A stretch of 17,413 nucleotides of DNA from positions 1-17,413 of the forward strand of contig JAUWRZ010000003.1 in assembly GCA_030610325.1 (NCBI GenBank). Direction: 5' to 3'. The notes beneath the pieces are model-generated. The model had not been told where the DNA came from. It was given only the letters and a program-made list of their open reading frames with translations, and did not search any database. Positions 5,964 through 14,388 of the stretch are shown here, piece by piece. Positions within the stretch are counted from its first letter, which is position 1. Each line of letters opens with the position of its first letter. The position numbers and the translations under genes were made by a program. Source of the stretch: Sulfurimonadaceae bacterium. Lineage in GTDB: Bacteria > Campylobacterota > Campylobacteria > Campylobacterales > Sulfurimonadaceae.

Positions 5964-7907
5964 ATGTTCAGATCACTCAAGTTCAACCGTACCCAAAAGC
6001 ACATCTATGATGGCTACCTCAGACAAGATGAGAAGTCCAGTACCCAAGTCGCGTTCATCAAAGAGAACAGAGTCTTTGGCTTTTCCATCTTCTTCCTGAT
6101 CTTTCTTATCACAGCCAAGTTTCTTTATATAGTCGTAGAGATGATCTACAACTCCATCGTCCTTGACGGAAACTCCACACTTGGTCTGAACCTTGAGGAG
6201 CTGCAGAACATAGAGAACATGGGCCTTCTTGTCTCGACCACTGGCCTTATTTTGCTTATCATGCCTATCATCTACAAGTCCTCACTCTACTTCACACTAC
6301 GCGATGCGAGAGATGCGGTCTTACGTATGATCTTTATCACGATCTCCTCGTTCTTCCTCTTTCTCGTCACCTACAATGCCTTTCAGGCATTTACCGACTA
6401 TCTGCTCGATCAGGCAAAAGAGGAGCGTTACAATGCGTACTATCTCACCATGCTCAAAGAGGGCTTTCTCAATGACATACTTAGCTACAGTTCGTTCATA
6501 GTCGATAAACCAAGAGATAGTGAACGCACCTTCACTGTCCAGGACAAAGTAGTCGGCCTAAACCTCTATCTGCTTCTTTTCGTTGACGACCAGGTCATCC
6601 AGAAGATGGTCGATGAAGGTGCCGAGAACGTCTATAAGTTAAAACTAAAAGAGTTTATTGCCGGAGACTACCCTGATAAAGAGGCCCGCATCATCAACCT
6701 CTCGGCCAGAGTACGCTATTTCTGGCACAAGTACAACAAACTCAAAGAGGATGCCAATGAGGAGTTGGCAATGATGATAAAGCCTGAGAGGATCAAAGAA
6801 AGTCACGAGAGTCTGATGGAGAAGATCAACGAGGATTATGAGCTCTATCGCTATGATAGTGAGAACTTTCAAAACACCATAGCTATTTCGATCGATGCCG
6901 ACGACAGTAGCAGTACCTTACAAAAAAGCTGGGATGAGAAGCACCAGGGTATAGAGATGAACCTGAACAGTTTTGAGGAGTATCTTCGTGCTGATAGTGT
7001 AAAAGAGCAGATACTCAGACTCGCTGAGAAAAAATACCATACAAAACTCGGTTATGCTTTTGACGGCTCATTTGAGAGTTTTAAGAAGTACTATCTAAAC
7101 TCACTCGACTTTCACGCTGAGTCCATCATCCATCAAAAAGTCCAGAAAAAACTGCAAAAGTACGGTGTCAGGGATGCTGATCTTGATTACGACTGGGAGA
7201 AGTTCATCTCTTTGCCGTTCATAGAAGAGCTTTTGCAAAAAAGGATCCCTGACGATAAACTCAGATCACAGATACTTTCTATCATAAGAGAGAAGGACAT
7301 CAAACGCTTCTATGACGAAGTCTATCTACCCAATATAGAAGGATTGATACGAGAGAGTGTCTTCATCTCCAAAGAGCGCTTCAATAACGATCCCGATGCA
7401 CAGAAGATAGGTGACGATGCACTGAAACTTCTCTATATCCCACCACTTGCGATCTTCTTCTCCTCACTCTTTGGTGTACTTAACTTTATCGTCATGATCG
7501 TCTACACCATCTATCTTGTCTTATGGTACAAAAAGTATAGGCATCAACAGTTGACGACCTGGTCAGTCATAGGCATCAAGAGTTCTCTACTTACTACCAA
7601 GATACTCTTTGCTGCCCTGCTCATCTACCTCCCTATACGACTGAGTGAAGGTAAAAGTCACGACTACCCCATCTTGAACCGTCTGTTCAATGAGGATGCC
7701 AAAGACATCAACCTCCCGTTCCTCTATACTATGCAGTGGTTGTTAACGGCTGAACCCCTCATCTACACTATTGGTAAGTCGACACGCACTTTTCTCCCTC
7801 CTGAGTTTCTCGATCGTTACGGTATCAAAAGTACGCAAGAGAACAAAGAGGTAGAAGATACCCCCGCTCCATCAAAATCACTTGACAAGCTCAAAAAACA
7901 GTTCTAA
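5964..7907 (+). CDS. Multi-pass inner-membrane protein of unknown function
   Basis: A 647-residue protein with hydrophobic segments at about 38-62, 87-109, 121-143, then a soluble, highly charged, mostly helical region of roughly 340 residues (about 145-488), then segments at about 489-522, 548-566 and possibly 595-612, ending in a charged tail. This layout (three membrane spans, a large domain, two or three spans) does not match an enzyme or transporter family I can name, and I see no nucleotide-binding, kinase, GGDEF or protease motif. Its start is 4 bases after the secreted protein's stop and has only a weak purine-rich site, suggesting translational coupling. A 44-base imperfect palindrome follows 11 bases after the stop. 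Confidence 0.8.
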   Translation: MFRSLKFNRTQKHIYDGYLRQDEKSSTQVAFIKENRVFGFSIFFLIFLITAKFLYIVVEMIYNSIVLDGNSTLGLNLEELQNIENMGLLVSTTGLILLIMPIIYKSSLYFTLRDARDAVLRMIFITISSFFLFLVTYNAFQAFTDYLLDQAKEERYNAYYLTMLKEGFLNDILSYSSFIVDKPRDSERTFTVQDKVVGLNLYLLLFVDDQVIQKMVDEGAENVYKLKLKEFIAGDYPDKEARIINLSARVRYFWHKYNKLKEDANEELAMMIKPERIKESHESLMEKINEDYELYRYDSENFQNTIAISIDADDSSSTLQKSWDEKHQGIEMNLNSFEEYLRADSVKEQILRLAEKKYHTKLGYAFDGSFESFKKYYLNSLDFHAESIIHQKVQKKLQKYGVRDADLDYDWEKFISLPFIEELLQKRIPDDKLRSQILSIIREKDIKRFYDEVYLPNIEGLIRESVFISKERFNNDPDAQKIGDDALKLLYIPPLAIFFSSLFGVLNFIVMIVYTIYLVLWYKKYRHQQLTTWSVIGIKSSLLTTKILFAALLIYLPIRLSEGKSHDYPILNRLFNEDAKDINLPFLYTMQWLLTAEPLIYTIGKSTRTFLPPEFLDRYGIKSTQENKEVEDTPAPSKSLDKLKKQF

Positions 7908-7918
7908 ACACAATAACG

Positions 7919-7962
7919 ATATATCACTGATTTGCTATAGATATAACAAAAAAGTGATGTAT
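7919..7962 (+). terminator. Long imperfect hairpin between the orphan pair and the lipid-transport set
   Basis: Two nested stems: ATATATCACT with AGTGATGTAT (10 pairs, one G-U), a symmetric 2x2 internal loop, then TTTGCTAT with ATAACAAA (one mismatch) around the tetraloop AGAT. It begins 11 bases after the stop codon. There is no T run afterwards, so termination is possible but not shown; a protein-binding palindrome is the alternative. The rest of 7908-8101 is AT-rich and should hold the promoter of the next gene, but I see no clear -35/-10 pair. Confidence 0.45.
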
Positions 7963-8101
7963 TATTGCCTCTGGTTATTATATATAAAACCGTGTAAAAT
8001 AATAATTTGTAAATTTCCCAATTTAAAGAAAGTTTAAAAAAAATAATAATACTATCGTATCACAATTTAATCACACGATTGGAAAACAAGGAGATAATGG
8101 T

Positions 8102-9058
8102 ATGAATACGATGATGAAAAAAGGGATGGTAGCAGGTGCACTCTCAGCACTTATCACTACTACAGTGTTTGGTGTTGAGACTACATTGCCGTATCCGAGC
8201 GGTAAACTTGACAAAGGCGTTGATGTTATGGACCAGGTCTACTTCGTAAACCACTTCTATGCATTCAAAAACTACTCGATAGAGAAGAAAAAGCGTACTA
8301 TCACAGTCATCGTCAAAAAATCAGAAGGTAAAAAGCCTCTGACTGAGACTGTCGAACGTTACCTTAACAATGATTACGCTGATGATGATAATGTACGTGC
8401 GAAAGACCTTGCGATCTTCCGTGCAGGTAAGATGAAGGGTACAGGTATGCTCATCACTGACTACGACGATGATGCACGTAGCCAGGAGTACATGGTATGG
8501 TTACCGGCACTTCGTAAGATCCGTCGTTTTGCACAACCGGCACATGATGATGCCTGGGGTGGTACAGACTTTACCTTTGGTGATGTCACACTACGTAAAC
8601 CACTTCATGAGACACATGAGCTGCTGGGTACAGAGACATTCGACATGACACTGCCATCTATGGTCGTACCTAAGGGCGAACAGACCAAGTACACTAAAAA
8701 GCTTCCGGCTGCGACAGATGAGTTCAAAGGTCGTGAAGTCTATAAAGTAAAAAGTACGACTAAGTTCTCAAGCTGGTGGTACGACTACCGTATCACATAC
8801 GTAGACGCAAAATCATTTGGTGACTATCACACTGAGTATTATAAAAAAGACAAGATGATCAAGACACTAGATAAAGTCTGGCCTCACATCGACGGTGAGA
8901 AAGACCCTCGTGCACTTCGCTGGGCACTCTGGTACGGAAAGAACCTCGAGACAAACCATGAGTCACTTGCATATATGCCAACTGAAGTGACCAAATACAA
9001 CAGTGACCTTAAGCCAAGACTTTGGACTAAGAAGACATTGACCAAGATCAAAAAGTAA
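8102..9058 (+). CDS. Outer-membrane lipoprotein-sorting protein, LolA-like
   Basis: The 318-residue product has a signal peptide (lysines at 6-7, hydrophobic run, likely cleavage near VFG at 22-24) and the sequence style of the LolA-like outer-membrane lipoprotein-sorting family: YMVWLPALRKIRRFAQP, then DDAWGGTDFTFGDVTL, then a second half ending in FSSWWYDYRITYVDAKSF. The fold should be a half-open beta barrel with a hydrophobic groove that ferries lipid-like ligands across the periplasm. AAGGAG lies 8 bases before the ATG. The next gene, a DUF1302 barrel, starts 13 bases after its stop, and an RND exporter follows; this trio is a recurring arrangement, which supports the transport role. The ligand is unknown, and canonical lipoprotein sorting need not be its job. 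Confidence 0.82.
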   Translation: MNTMMKKGMVAGALSALITTTVFGVETTLPYPSGKLDKGVDVMDQVYFVNHFYAFKNYSIEKKKRTITVIVKKSEGKKPLTETVERYLNNDYADDDNVRAKDLAIFRAGKMKGTGMLITDYDDDARSQEYMVWLPALRKIRRFAQPAHDDAWGGTDFTFGDVTLRKPLHETHELLGTETFDMTLPSMVVPKGEQTKYTKKLPAATDEFKGREVYKVKSTTKFSSWWYDYRITYVDAKSFGDYHTEYYKKDKMIKTLDKVWPHIDGEKDPRALRWALWYGKNLETNHESLAYMPTEVTKYNSDLKPRLWTKKTLTKIKK

Positions 9059-9071
9059 AAAGGCTTAAGTC

Positions 9072-11228
9072 ATGAGATTACAAAAAATAGCATTATCAAT
9101 GGCTGCTGTCGCTGTTCTTGCCATGCCATCTGCGATCCTTGCAGAAGAGGCACCGGAAGAGGCACCGAGTACACTCGAAGCACTGGATATGGACAACTGG
9201 CCTTTTGAGGTCTCCGGTGAGATCATCGGTACCTATGGAGTCTTTACCGGTGACGGTACGACACATAACCCTAAACGTGATGCAAACAATGAAGCCATCG
9301 GCCATGATGCGTTTGATGCAACACGAACAGAACTTACTGCCAAACTTTACCTTAACGGAGAAGTCGGTGAAGAGAGCAGCTGGCACGGAGAGCTCCAGTT
9401 CAATAAAGACTGGGAAGGTGTCGATGGTTATGACAACACTCGTCTCTACAGCCAGTTCGACTGGTTACGTGAACTCTATCTAGATACTATTACTGGCGAT
9501 ATGGAGTGGAGAATAGGTAAGCAGCAGGTCGTATGGGGAAAAGCTGACGGTGTCAAGTTCCTTGATATCATCAACCCAACTGACTACCGCCACTGGGGGC
9601 AGGACTCTATGGAGGACAGCCGTATCCCATTATGGATGCTCACAGCTGAATACCCAGTAGGTGATGAAGGTTCATTGCAGTTCGTCTACGTCCCACAGGT
9701 CAATGTGACTAACCAGATCCCAGGTCTTTATGACCCTGAGACCGGTGATGCAGGACAGCCGTTTGTACCACTGGGTATGGACACCATGCTCGGCGGCTAT
9801 AACGGATTTAAGAACATCGGTCCTGATATGGGTCGTGTAGCCAGTGGCTTTACTGCCGGCTTCAATGGTCTCATGACGATCGATGAAGGTTTTAAGAACA
9901 CAGGTGATCCGACCCAAGCTAATGGTAACCAAGTCATGCTTGGTGCTGATGGACTCAAATACTTCCAGGCTATGACAGTCAATGGTTTTGTCCAGCAGGC
10001 TGATCCGAGCAATCCAAATAATCCTAATGGTGATGTGAATGGCCTGGTAACAGGTATGGTCGCAAACTCTGGCGGTCTTTTTGGCCAGATCAATCCTGAT
10101 GAGCCTATGGCCGCAGTGACTGGTAATCAGATGCTTGGCGGAGTCGTTCAGTCTACAGGTTCTACTACCAATCAGTTCAACGGTACACTAAACACGGGTA
10201 ACCCTACAAGCATGTTTGACTACATGGGTGATACCACTTTTGCTACGTTCAACACCTTTCAGGGTATGAACACAAAATATGTCAGAGAGCTTGAGGACAA
10301 TGATGGTACTAACGCCAATGTCGGTCTGCGTTACTCAGGTGCGACTGATGGTGGTCTGAACTATACCTTCAACTACTACTACCACTATGACAACAATCCG
10401 GTGATCGATGTATCATGGGAAGGTGCAGCCGGTCAGGCACTGGTAGCACAAGGAAGAGATGGGACATTTGACGGTGCAACAGGAAACCCTGTCGCTCCAG
10501 GTACAGCCGGCAGCTATCAGACTACTACGATGGACCTGCTTAACGCTGATGGTTCCGTCTATAACAATGTCGCAGAGGGCGCAGCGACTATGGTCTTCAC
10601 TGAGAGTCAGAACAAGATCAACACATTCGGTACGTCTTTTGACTATGCTATCGACAACAGCTTTGCTCCAGTCATCGTACGTGGTGAGTTTGTCTATGAC
10701 AAAGGCGTCAAACAGCCGGTCGTCGATCTTGGAAAACTAGCCTATGGTGACTTTGCAGGTGCCTTTACCAATGAGGATGCTGACTTCATCAACTACGTCA
10801 TCGGTCTTGATGTCACGGTCTTGACAAACCTCTTTGTCAGTTTTCAGTTCATGGACAAATGGAACCTTGACTATCAAGACACAACGGTCTCTTATGATGG
10901 CAACACACAAGACTATGGAAAGTTCACTGCCAACTCGGCGAGCATGAGCATGTCTAATGGCTTCCGTAAAGCGGAAGAGCATCAGATCATGTATACATTT
11001 TTCCTCTCCAAGCCGTTTATGGAGTCTGATGTACTTCGTGTGAACAACCTCTTCTTGTATGAGAACGAAGATGGTGGATACTGGAACCGTCTTGACTTCG
11101 AATATAGCTGGAGTGACAGTACTATCATATCTGCTGCCTGGAATCAATACGGTGGTGATGAGTATGGTGTGTTTGGACAGTTTGAAGAGATGTCAAATGT
11201 TCAGGGAAGTGTCAAGTTTATCTTCTAA
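9072..11228 (+). CDS. DUF1302-type outer-membrane beta-barrel protein
   Basis: A 718-residue outer-membrane protein: signal peptide with likely cleavage after ILA (residue 24), many alternating hydrophobic/aromatic beta strands, Gly/Asn/Asp-rich loops, and a C-terminal strand ending in phenylalanine (GSVKFIF), the usual barrel-assembly signal. The block ELYLDTITGDMEWRIGKQQV then VWGKADGVKFLDIINPTDYR (about 133-173) is the strongest DUF1302 signature. A loop-rich insert at roughly 210-400, full of GN, NG, GM and TG pairs, makes it long. It sits 13 bases after the LolA-like gene. The stop codon forms the loop of a strong hairpin. Its role is probably the outer-membrane partner of the RND exporter downstream; substrate unknown. 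Confidence 0.85.
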   Translation: MRLQKIALSMAAVAVLAMPSAILAEEAPEEAPSTLEALDMDNWPFEVSGEIIGTYGVFTGDGTTHNPKRDANNEAIGHDAFDATRTELTAKLYLNGEVGEESSWHGELQFNKDWEGVDGYDNTRLYSQFDWLRELYLDTITGDMEWRIGKQQVVWGKADGVKFLDIINPTDYRHWGQDSMEDSRIPLWMLTAEYPVGDEGSLQFVYVPQVNVTNQIPGLYDPETGDAGQPFVPLGMDTMLGGYNGFKNIGPDMGRVASGFTAGFNGLMTIDEGFKNTGDPTQANGNQVMLGADGLKYFQAMTVNGFVQQADPSNPNNPNGDVNGLVTGMVANSGGLFGQINPDEPMAAVTGNQMLGGVVQSTGSTTNQFNGTLNTGNPTSMFDYMGDTTFATFNTFQGMNTKYVRELEDNDGTNANVGLRYSGATDGGLNYTFNYYYHYDNNPVIDVSWEGAAGQALVAQGRDGTFDGATGNPVAPGTAGSYQTTTMDLLNADGSVYNNVAEGAATMVFTESQNKINTFGTSFDYAIDNSFAPVIVRGEFVYDKGVKQPVVDLGKLAYGDFAGAFTNEDADFINYVIGLDVTVLTNLFVSFQFMDKWNLDYQDTTVSYDGNTQDYGKFTANSASMSMSNGFRKAEEHQIMYTFFLSKPFMESDVLRVNNLFLYENEDGGYWNRLDFEYSWSDSTIISAAWNQYGGDEYGVFGQFEEMSNVQGSVKFIF

Positions 11229-11243
11229 GAAGATAGACACTTC
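11206..11243 (+). terminator. Hairpin whose loop is the stop codon of the barrel gene
   Basis: GAAGTGTC pairs with GACACTTC and, after a 5-base bulge on the left side, TATCTTC pairs with GAAGATA around TAA, the stop codon itself: 15 base pairs in all. A pyrimidine run TCCTTCTTC follows. It may terminate transcription, block 3' exonucleases and stabilise the upstream message, or both. Confidence 0.6.
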
Positions 11244-11291
11244 TCCTTCTTCACATGATCGTAGACCTATTAAATATCTATCTATTCAATC

Positions 11292-11316
11292 ACTCTTCGG
11301 AGATCTTCCGGAGAGT
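11292..11316 (+). other. Stem-loop in the barrel-exporter spacer
   Basis: ACTCTTCGGA and TCCGGAGAGT form a 10-base-pair stem with one G-U pair around GATCT. It precedes the terminator-like hairpin at 11339-11361. No T run follows, so it is more likely a regulatory or stabilising structure. Confidence 0.45.
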
Positions 11317-11338
11317 CATCAACTAACAAAGCTCAAAC

Positions 11339-11372
11339 TGAGTGATGAGCTTCATCGCTCACTTTTATCTTT
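11339..11372 (+). terminator. Terminator/attenuator just before the exporter's ribosome binding site
   Basis: TGAGTGATGA and TCATCGCTCA form a 10-base-pair stem with one G-U pair around GCT (11339-11361), followed directly by CTTTTATCTTT. The T-rich tail ends 6 bases before the exporter's GAGGAA site. Partial termination here would lower exporter output relative to the two upstream genes. Confidence 0.6.
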
Positions 11373-11390
11373 ACAATGAGGAAACACACA

Positions 11391-14168
11391 ATGATGAAAA
11401 ATAAGGGTTTCTCCTTTAAATACGCCGCTTTGGTGATGAAGTTTAAATGGTTTATCTTCGCCTTTACACTTCTTGCCACCATACTCGCCGCTTGGCAGAT
11501 CCAATACGTAGACATCCGTAATGACCCGGATACCCTGCTCCCACAGACCAATAAGTACGTCTCTACCAACAACTACATCGAAGAGAACTTCGGTATGGGT
11601 AACATCTATGTCGTCGGTATTGAACTCAAAGAGGGCGAAGGCTCGGTCTACCAGCCATGGTTCGTCAACATCGTTCGTGAGATCCACAACAAACTTGAGA
11701 AGATGGATGGTGCGAACAAACCCAACTTCATCAGTGTAGCCGCACAAAAAGTCAAGAACATGAGCGTCGATGAAGAGGGAAGTCTTCTCTTCAAGCGTCT
11801 CATCCCAAATGACGGTATCAGTACCGATGATCCGGAACTGGCAAAGAAGCAACTTGACTTTATGAAAGCAGGTATAGACTCCAACCCCGTCCTTAAACCG
11901 ATGATCTTGCATGAGCAAGACCCGGAGACAGGTGAGAAGTGCCGTAACAATGAGCCAGACTGTATTGCTACCGCGACATTCGTCATCACTGACTTTGACA
12001 ACAGTGTAAAAGAGAACTATGTAAGCTGGGTACGTCAGGTCGTCGCCGATCTGGGACCTTACTATGATGATGACCGTCTTAAGATATCTATCGCCGGAGA
12101 GCCTTACTTCCTGGCATGGATGATGGTACAACTACTTGATCACTGGTATCTCTTTGTAGCTTCTATTTTGATCGCATTTATCATCCTCTACATGGAGACA
12201 CGCTCACTAAAAGGTGCCCTCTTCCCACTCTTTGGAGTTGGTATCAGTATCATATGGACACTGGGGCTGATGGGCTTTACCGGCTTTAAACTGACGACTA
12301 TGATGGTCCTGACCCCGATGCTGATACTGGCGGTCGGTATGGGACACGCCATACAGGTGACCCGGCGATACATGAAGTCCGTGCGAGATGGTGAGGATAC
12401 CGAAGAGGCAAGTTTCAACGCCCTTGGTTATACGATCATCCCGGCGACACTCTCCATCGTCACCGACGCTATCGGATTTGCGACACTGGCTTCTGTAGAT
12501 ATCTCGTTCTATAAAGCTTACGCCTACTTCGGTATGTTTGGTATGTTCTCGCTGCTCATCACCACATCGACACTTATCCCACTGATGATGGTCATGTTTA
12601 AAGATAAAAGACCGAAGACACTTCCTGAGGGTTACAAATGGGAGACCAACCTTGGTATCGGCATTGAGAAGATGCTTAGCGGAGCAGGTAAAGTCATCCC
12701 GCTTGCAGTCGTCCTTGTCATCATCTTCATGTCAGTGCACTACACTAAGATCGGTGAAGGTATCAGCAATATCCTCAACGATGACAAACACTCAGGTCTG
12801 GAGAAACTTGAACTCGTCTCCAGGGGTGACACCTATGATCTGATGCCGGGTGTCCAAAAAGGTATTGACTACGCACAAGCTGCCTTTAAAGTACAGTCCG
12901 GTCCGGTCCAGGATATCTTTGCACTAAACAAGATCATGCCGGGTGTCATCTCCTTCAACATCCCTATCCGTGCAAAAGTACCTCTGCTTGCAGAGTGTGA
13001 CGATGACTACTTCGATGCTTGGGACCTTGCTGATGAGCAAGGGACTGAACTACCGGTCAAGAACTGTTACGATCCTGAAGAGGACCCGGCACAGGGCATC
13101 ATGAACGATGCTACCGTACTGGCAGCACTTGAGACGATGGAAGAGGATCTTCGAAAACATGAGTTCATCGGCTTTACTGCTTCTTATGCACAGTACATCA
13201 AGATCGCAAACATGCTTCTGATGACAGAGCCTGGTGACAAATCAAGTCTGGACGATTTCAGAGTACCTAACAGTGCTTATCTCCTGGCAAAAGATGCAGA
13301 AGATGATCGTAACCCTAATGACATCGTCTCTATGTACAATGGTCTGCTTGAGATGGCCTCAAGCCCGGGAGACCTTAGCTCTATGGTAACACAAGACTAC
13401 AACAGTGGTGTCGTCATGGGCTTTGTCAACACCATGCACCCTGAAGAGACACATGCCGCGCTGAAGTTCATCCAGCACTACATCGAAGAGCATAAGCATG
13501 AGCCGGGTCTCAATGAGCTCAACTTCGGTTTCCGTAATGCCGATGCGTCAGGTGATACCGGAGTCATCTCCGATGACACAAGTGCAGAATACATCATGCC
13601 AGGTGTCGGTGGTTTCCTCGGTGCGACTGAAGCGACTCGCGACATCACCTTTGACAACTGGATAATGAACCCACTTGGGACAGCACTTGCTATCTTCATA
13701 GTGGTATCACTTATCTTCCGTTCATTCATGGTCGCTGGTATGCTGATGACTATCCTTGTCATCACACTCTTCGCTCAGTATGGTCTGGCAGGTTACTACA
13801 GTGCGCAGTCGTTCTGGAGTGGAAACCTACACTTCGGTAACCTGGTCGCCCTATCCATAGCGATGGGACTTGGAGTCGACTACAGTATCTATATCATCTC
13901 CAAACTTCGTGAGGAGATGCAGGAGCATGGCAACTGGGCACAGGGACTGCGCAATACGAACGCTACGACCGGTTCATCTGTCCTGATCTCAGTCGTCGTA
14001 CTTATCGGTGCGTTTATCCCACTGATGGCTACTGACCTGGGTAATACATGGGGACTTTCGGTCTATATCACAGAAGCGATCGTCATCGACGTCTTTACCT
14101 CGTTGACACTTCTGCCACTACTGATCCTTATCTTCAAACCAAAATATGTCTTCGGCGATAAAGCCTAA
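11391..14168 (+). CDS. RND/MMPL-family (HAE3-type) inner-membrane exporter
   Basis: A 925-residue resistance-nodulation-division superfamily protein of the MMPL/HAE3 kind, which moves hydrophobic molecules or lipids using the proton gradient. Layout: one span near 17-35, a periplasmic domain (about 40-245), spans at roughly 253-403, one at 434-452, a second periplasmic domain (about 455-760), then five spans to about 917, the classic duplicated RND plan. GMGHAIQVTRRY at the end of the fourth span and GLGVDYSIYIISKLREEM in the tenth are the family's matching conserved helices. I place the start at ATG 11391 because GAGGAA lies 7 bases before it; the upstream in-frame ATG at 11376 overlaps that site and has none of its own. 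Cys pairs occur in both periplasmic domains. With the LolA-like and DUF1302 genes it forms an inferred cross-envelope transport set. Confidence 0.9.
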   Translation: MMKNKGFSFKYAALVMKFKWFIFAFTLLATILAAWQIQYVDIRNDPDTLLPQTNKYVSTNNYIEENFGMGNIYVVGIELKEGEGSVYQPWFVNIVREIHNKLEKMDGANKPNFISVAAQKVKNMSVDEEGSLLFKRLIPNDGISTDDPELAKKQLDFMKAGIDSNPVLKPMILHEQDPETGEKCRNNEPDCIATATFVITDFDNSVKENYVSWVRQVVADLGPYYDDDRLKISIAGEPYFLAWMMVQLLDHWYLFVASILIAFIILYMETRSLKGALFPLFGVGISIIWTLGLMGFTGFKLTTMMVLTPMLILAVGMGHAIQVTRRYMKSVRDGEDTEEASFNALGYTIIPATLSIVTDAIGFATLASVDISFYKAYAYFGMFGMFSLLITTSTLIPLMMVMFKDKRPKTLPEGYKWETNLGIGIEKMLSGAGKVIPLAVVLVIIFMSVHYTKIGEGISNILNDDKHSGLEKLELVSRGDTYDLMPGVQKGIDYAQAAFKVQSGPVQDIFALNKIMPGVISFNIPIRAKVPLLAECDDDYFDAWDLADEQGTELPVKNCYDPEEDPAQGIMNDATVLAALETMEEDLRKHEFIGFTASYAQYIKIANMLLMTEPGDKSSLDDFRVPNSAYLLAKDAEDDRNPNDIVSMYNGLLEMASSPGDLSSMVTQDYNSGVVMGFVNTMHPEETHAALKFIQHYIEEHKHEPGLNELNFGFRNADASGDTGVISDDTSAEYIMPGVGGFLGATEATRDITFDNWIMNPLGTALAIFIVVSLIFRSFMVAGMLMTILVITLFAQYGLAGYYSAQSFWSGNLHFGNLVALSIAMGLGVDYSIYIISKLREEMQEHGNWAQGLRNTNATTGSSVLISVVVLIGAFIPLMATDLGNTWGLSVYITEAIVIDVFTSLTLLPLLILIFKPKYVFGDKA

Positions 14169-14176
14169 GACATCCT

Positions 14177-14196
14177 GCTCTCTCTTATGGGAGAGC
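14177..14196 (+). other. Small hairpin after the exporter gene, upstream of repeat copy 2
   Basis: GCTCTC and GAGAGC pair around an 8-base loop, starting 8 bases after the exporter stop. There is no T run. Its position relative to repeat copy 2 parallels the hairpin before copy 1, but the stem sequence differs. Confidence 0.45.
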
Positions 14197-14204
14197 GCAC
14201 TACA

Positions 14205-14268
14205 AACTGCGGAGGCAAAGCCTTCCGATCCCAAACCTTATAGAGCGATCACGACTCTTGACTTAATG
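14205..14268. repeat. Intergenic repeat, copy 2 (64 bases)
   Basis: This is the second copy of the element at 156-219, with three substitutions and no gaps, including the same bulged hairpin (14210-14227). It lies 36 bases after the exporter stop and 120 bases before the A1 gene. The match ends sharply at TTGACTTAATG in both copies, whereas on the left both are preceded by CACTA at slightly different distances. No target-site duplication or terminal inverted repeat is evident, so it does not look like a recent insertion sequence remnant. Confidence 0.85.
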
Positions 14269-14388
14269 ACATTTTCCCCACCTTACTTTCGAAATTCTAA
14301 TAAAAGCCATAATTAATGATTATTTTTGTAAGATTTCATATCCCTGCAGATAGTAGGTGATCTAATATATTTTATAAAAGGATTTTTT

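Noticed and set aside
11352..12131. 259-codon open frame on the minus strand across the exporter gene
   Set aside because: It is antisense to a strongly conserved RND gene, shares its codon periodicity and encodes no recognisable family; it is a shadow of the real frame.
14309..14323. ATAATTA-A-TGATTAT dyad upstream of A1, considered as a Fur-type operator
   Set aside because: Fit to the Fur consensus is weak in this AT-rich stretch and its distance from the A1 start is not telling.
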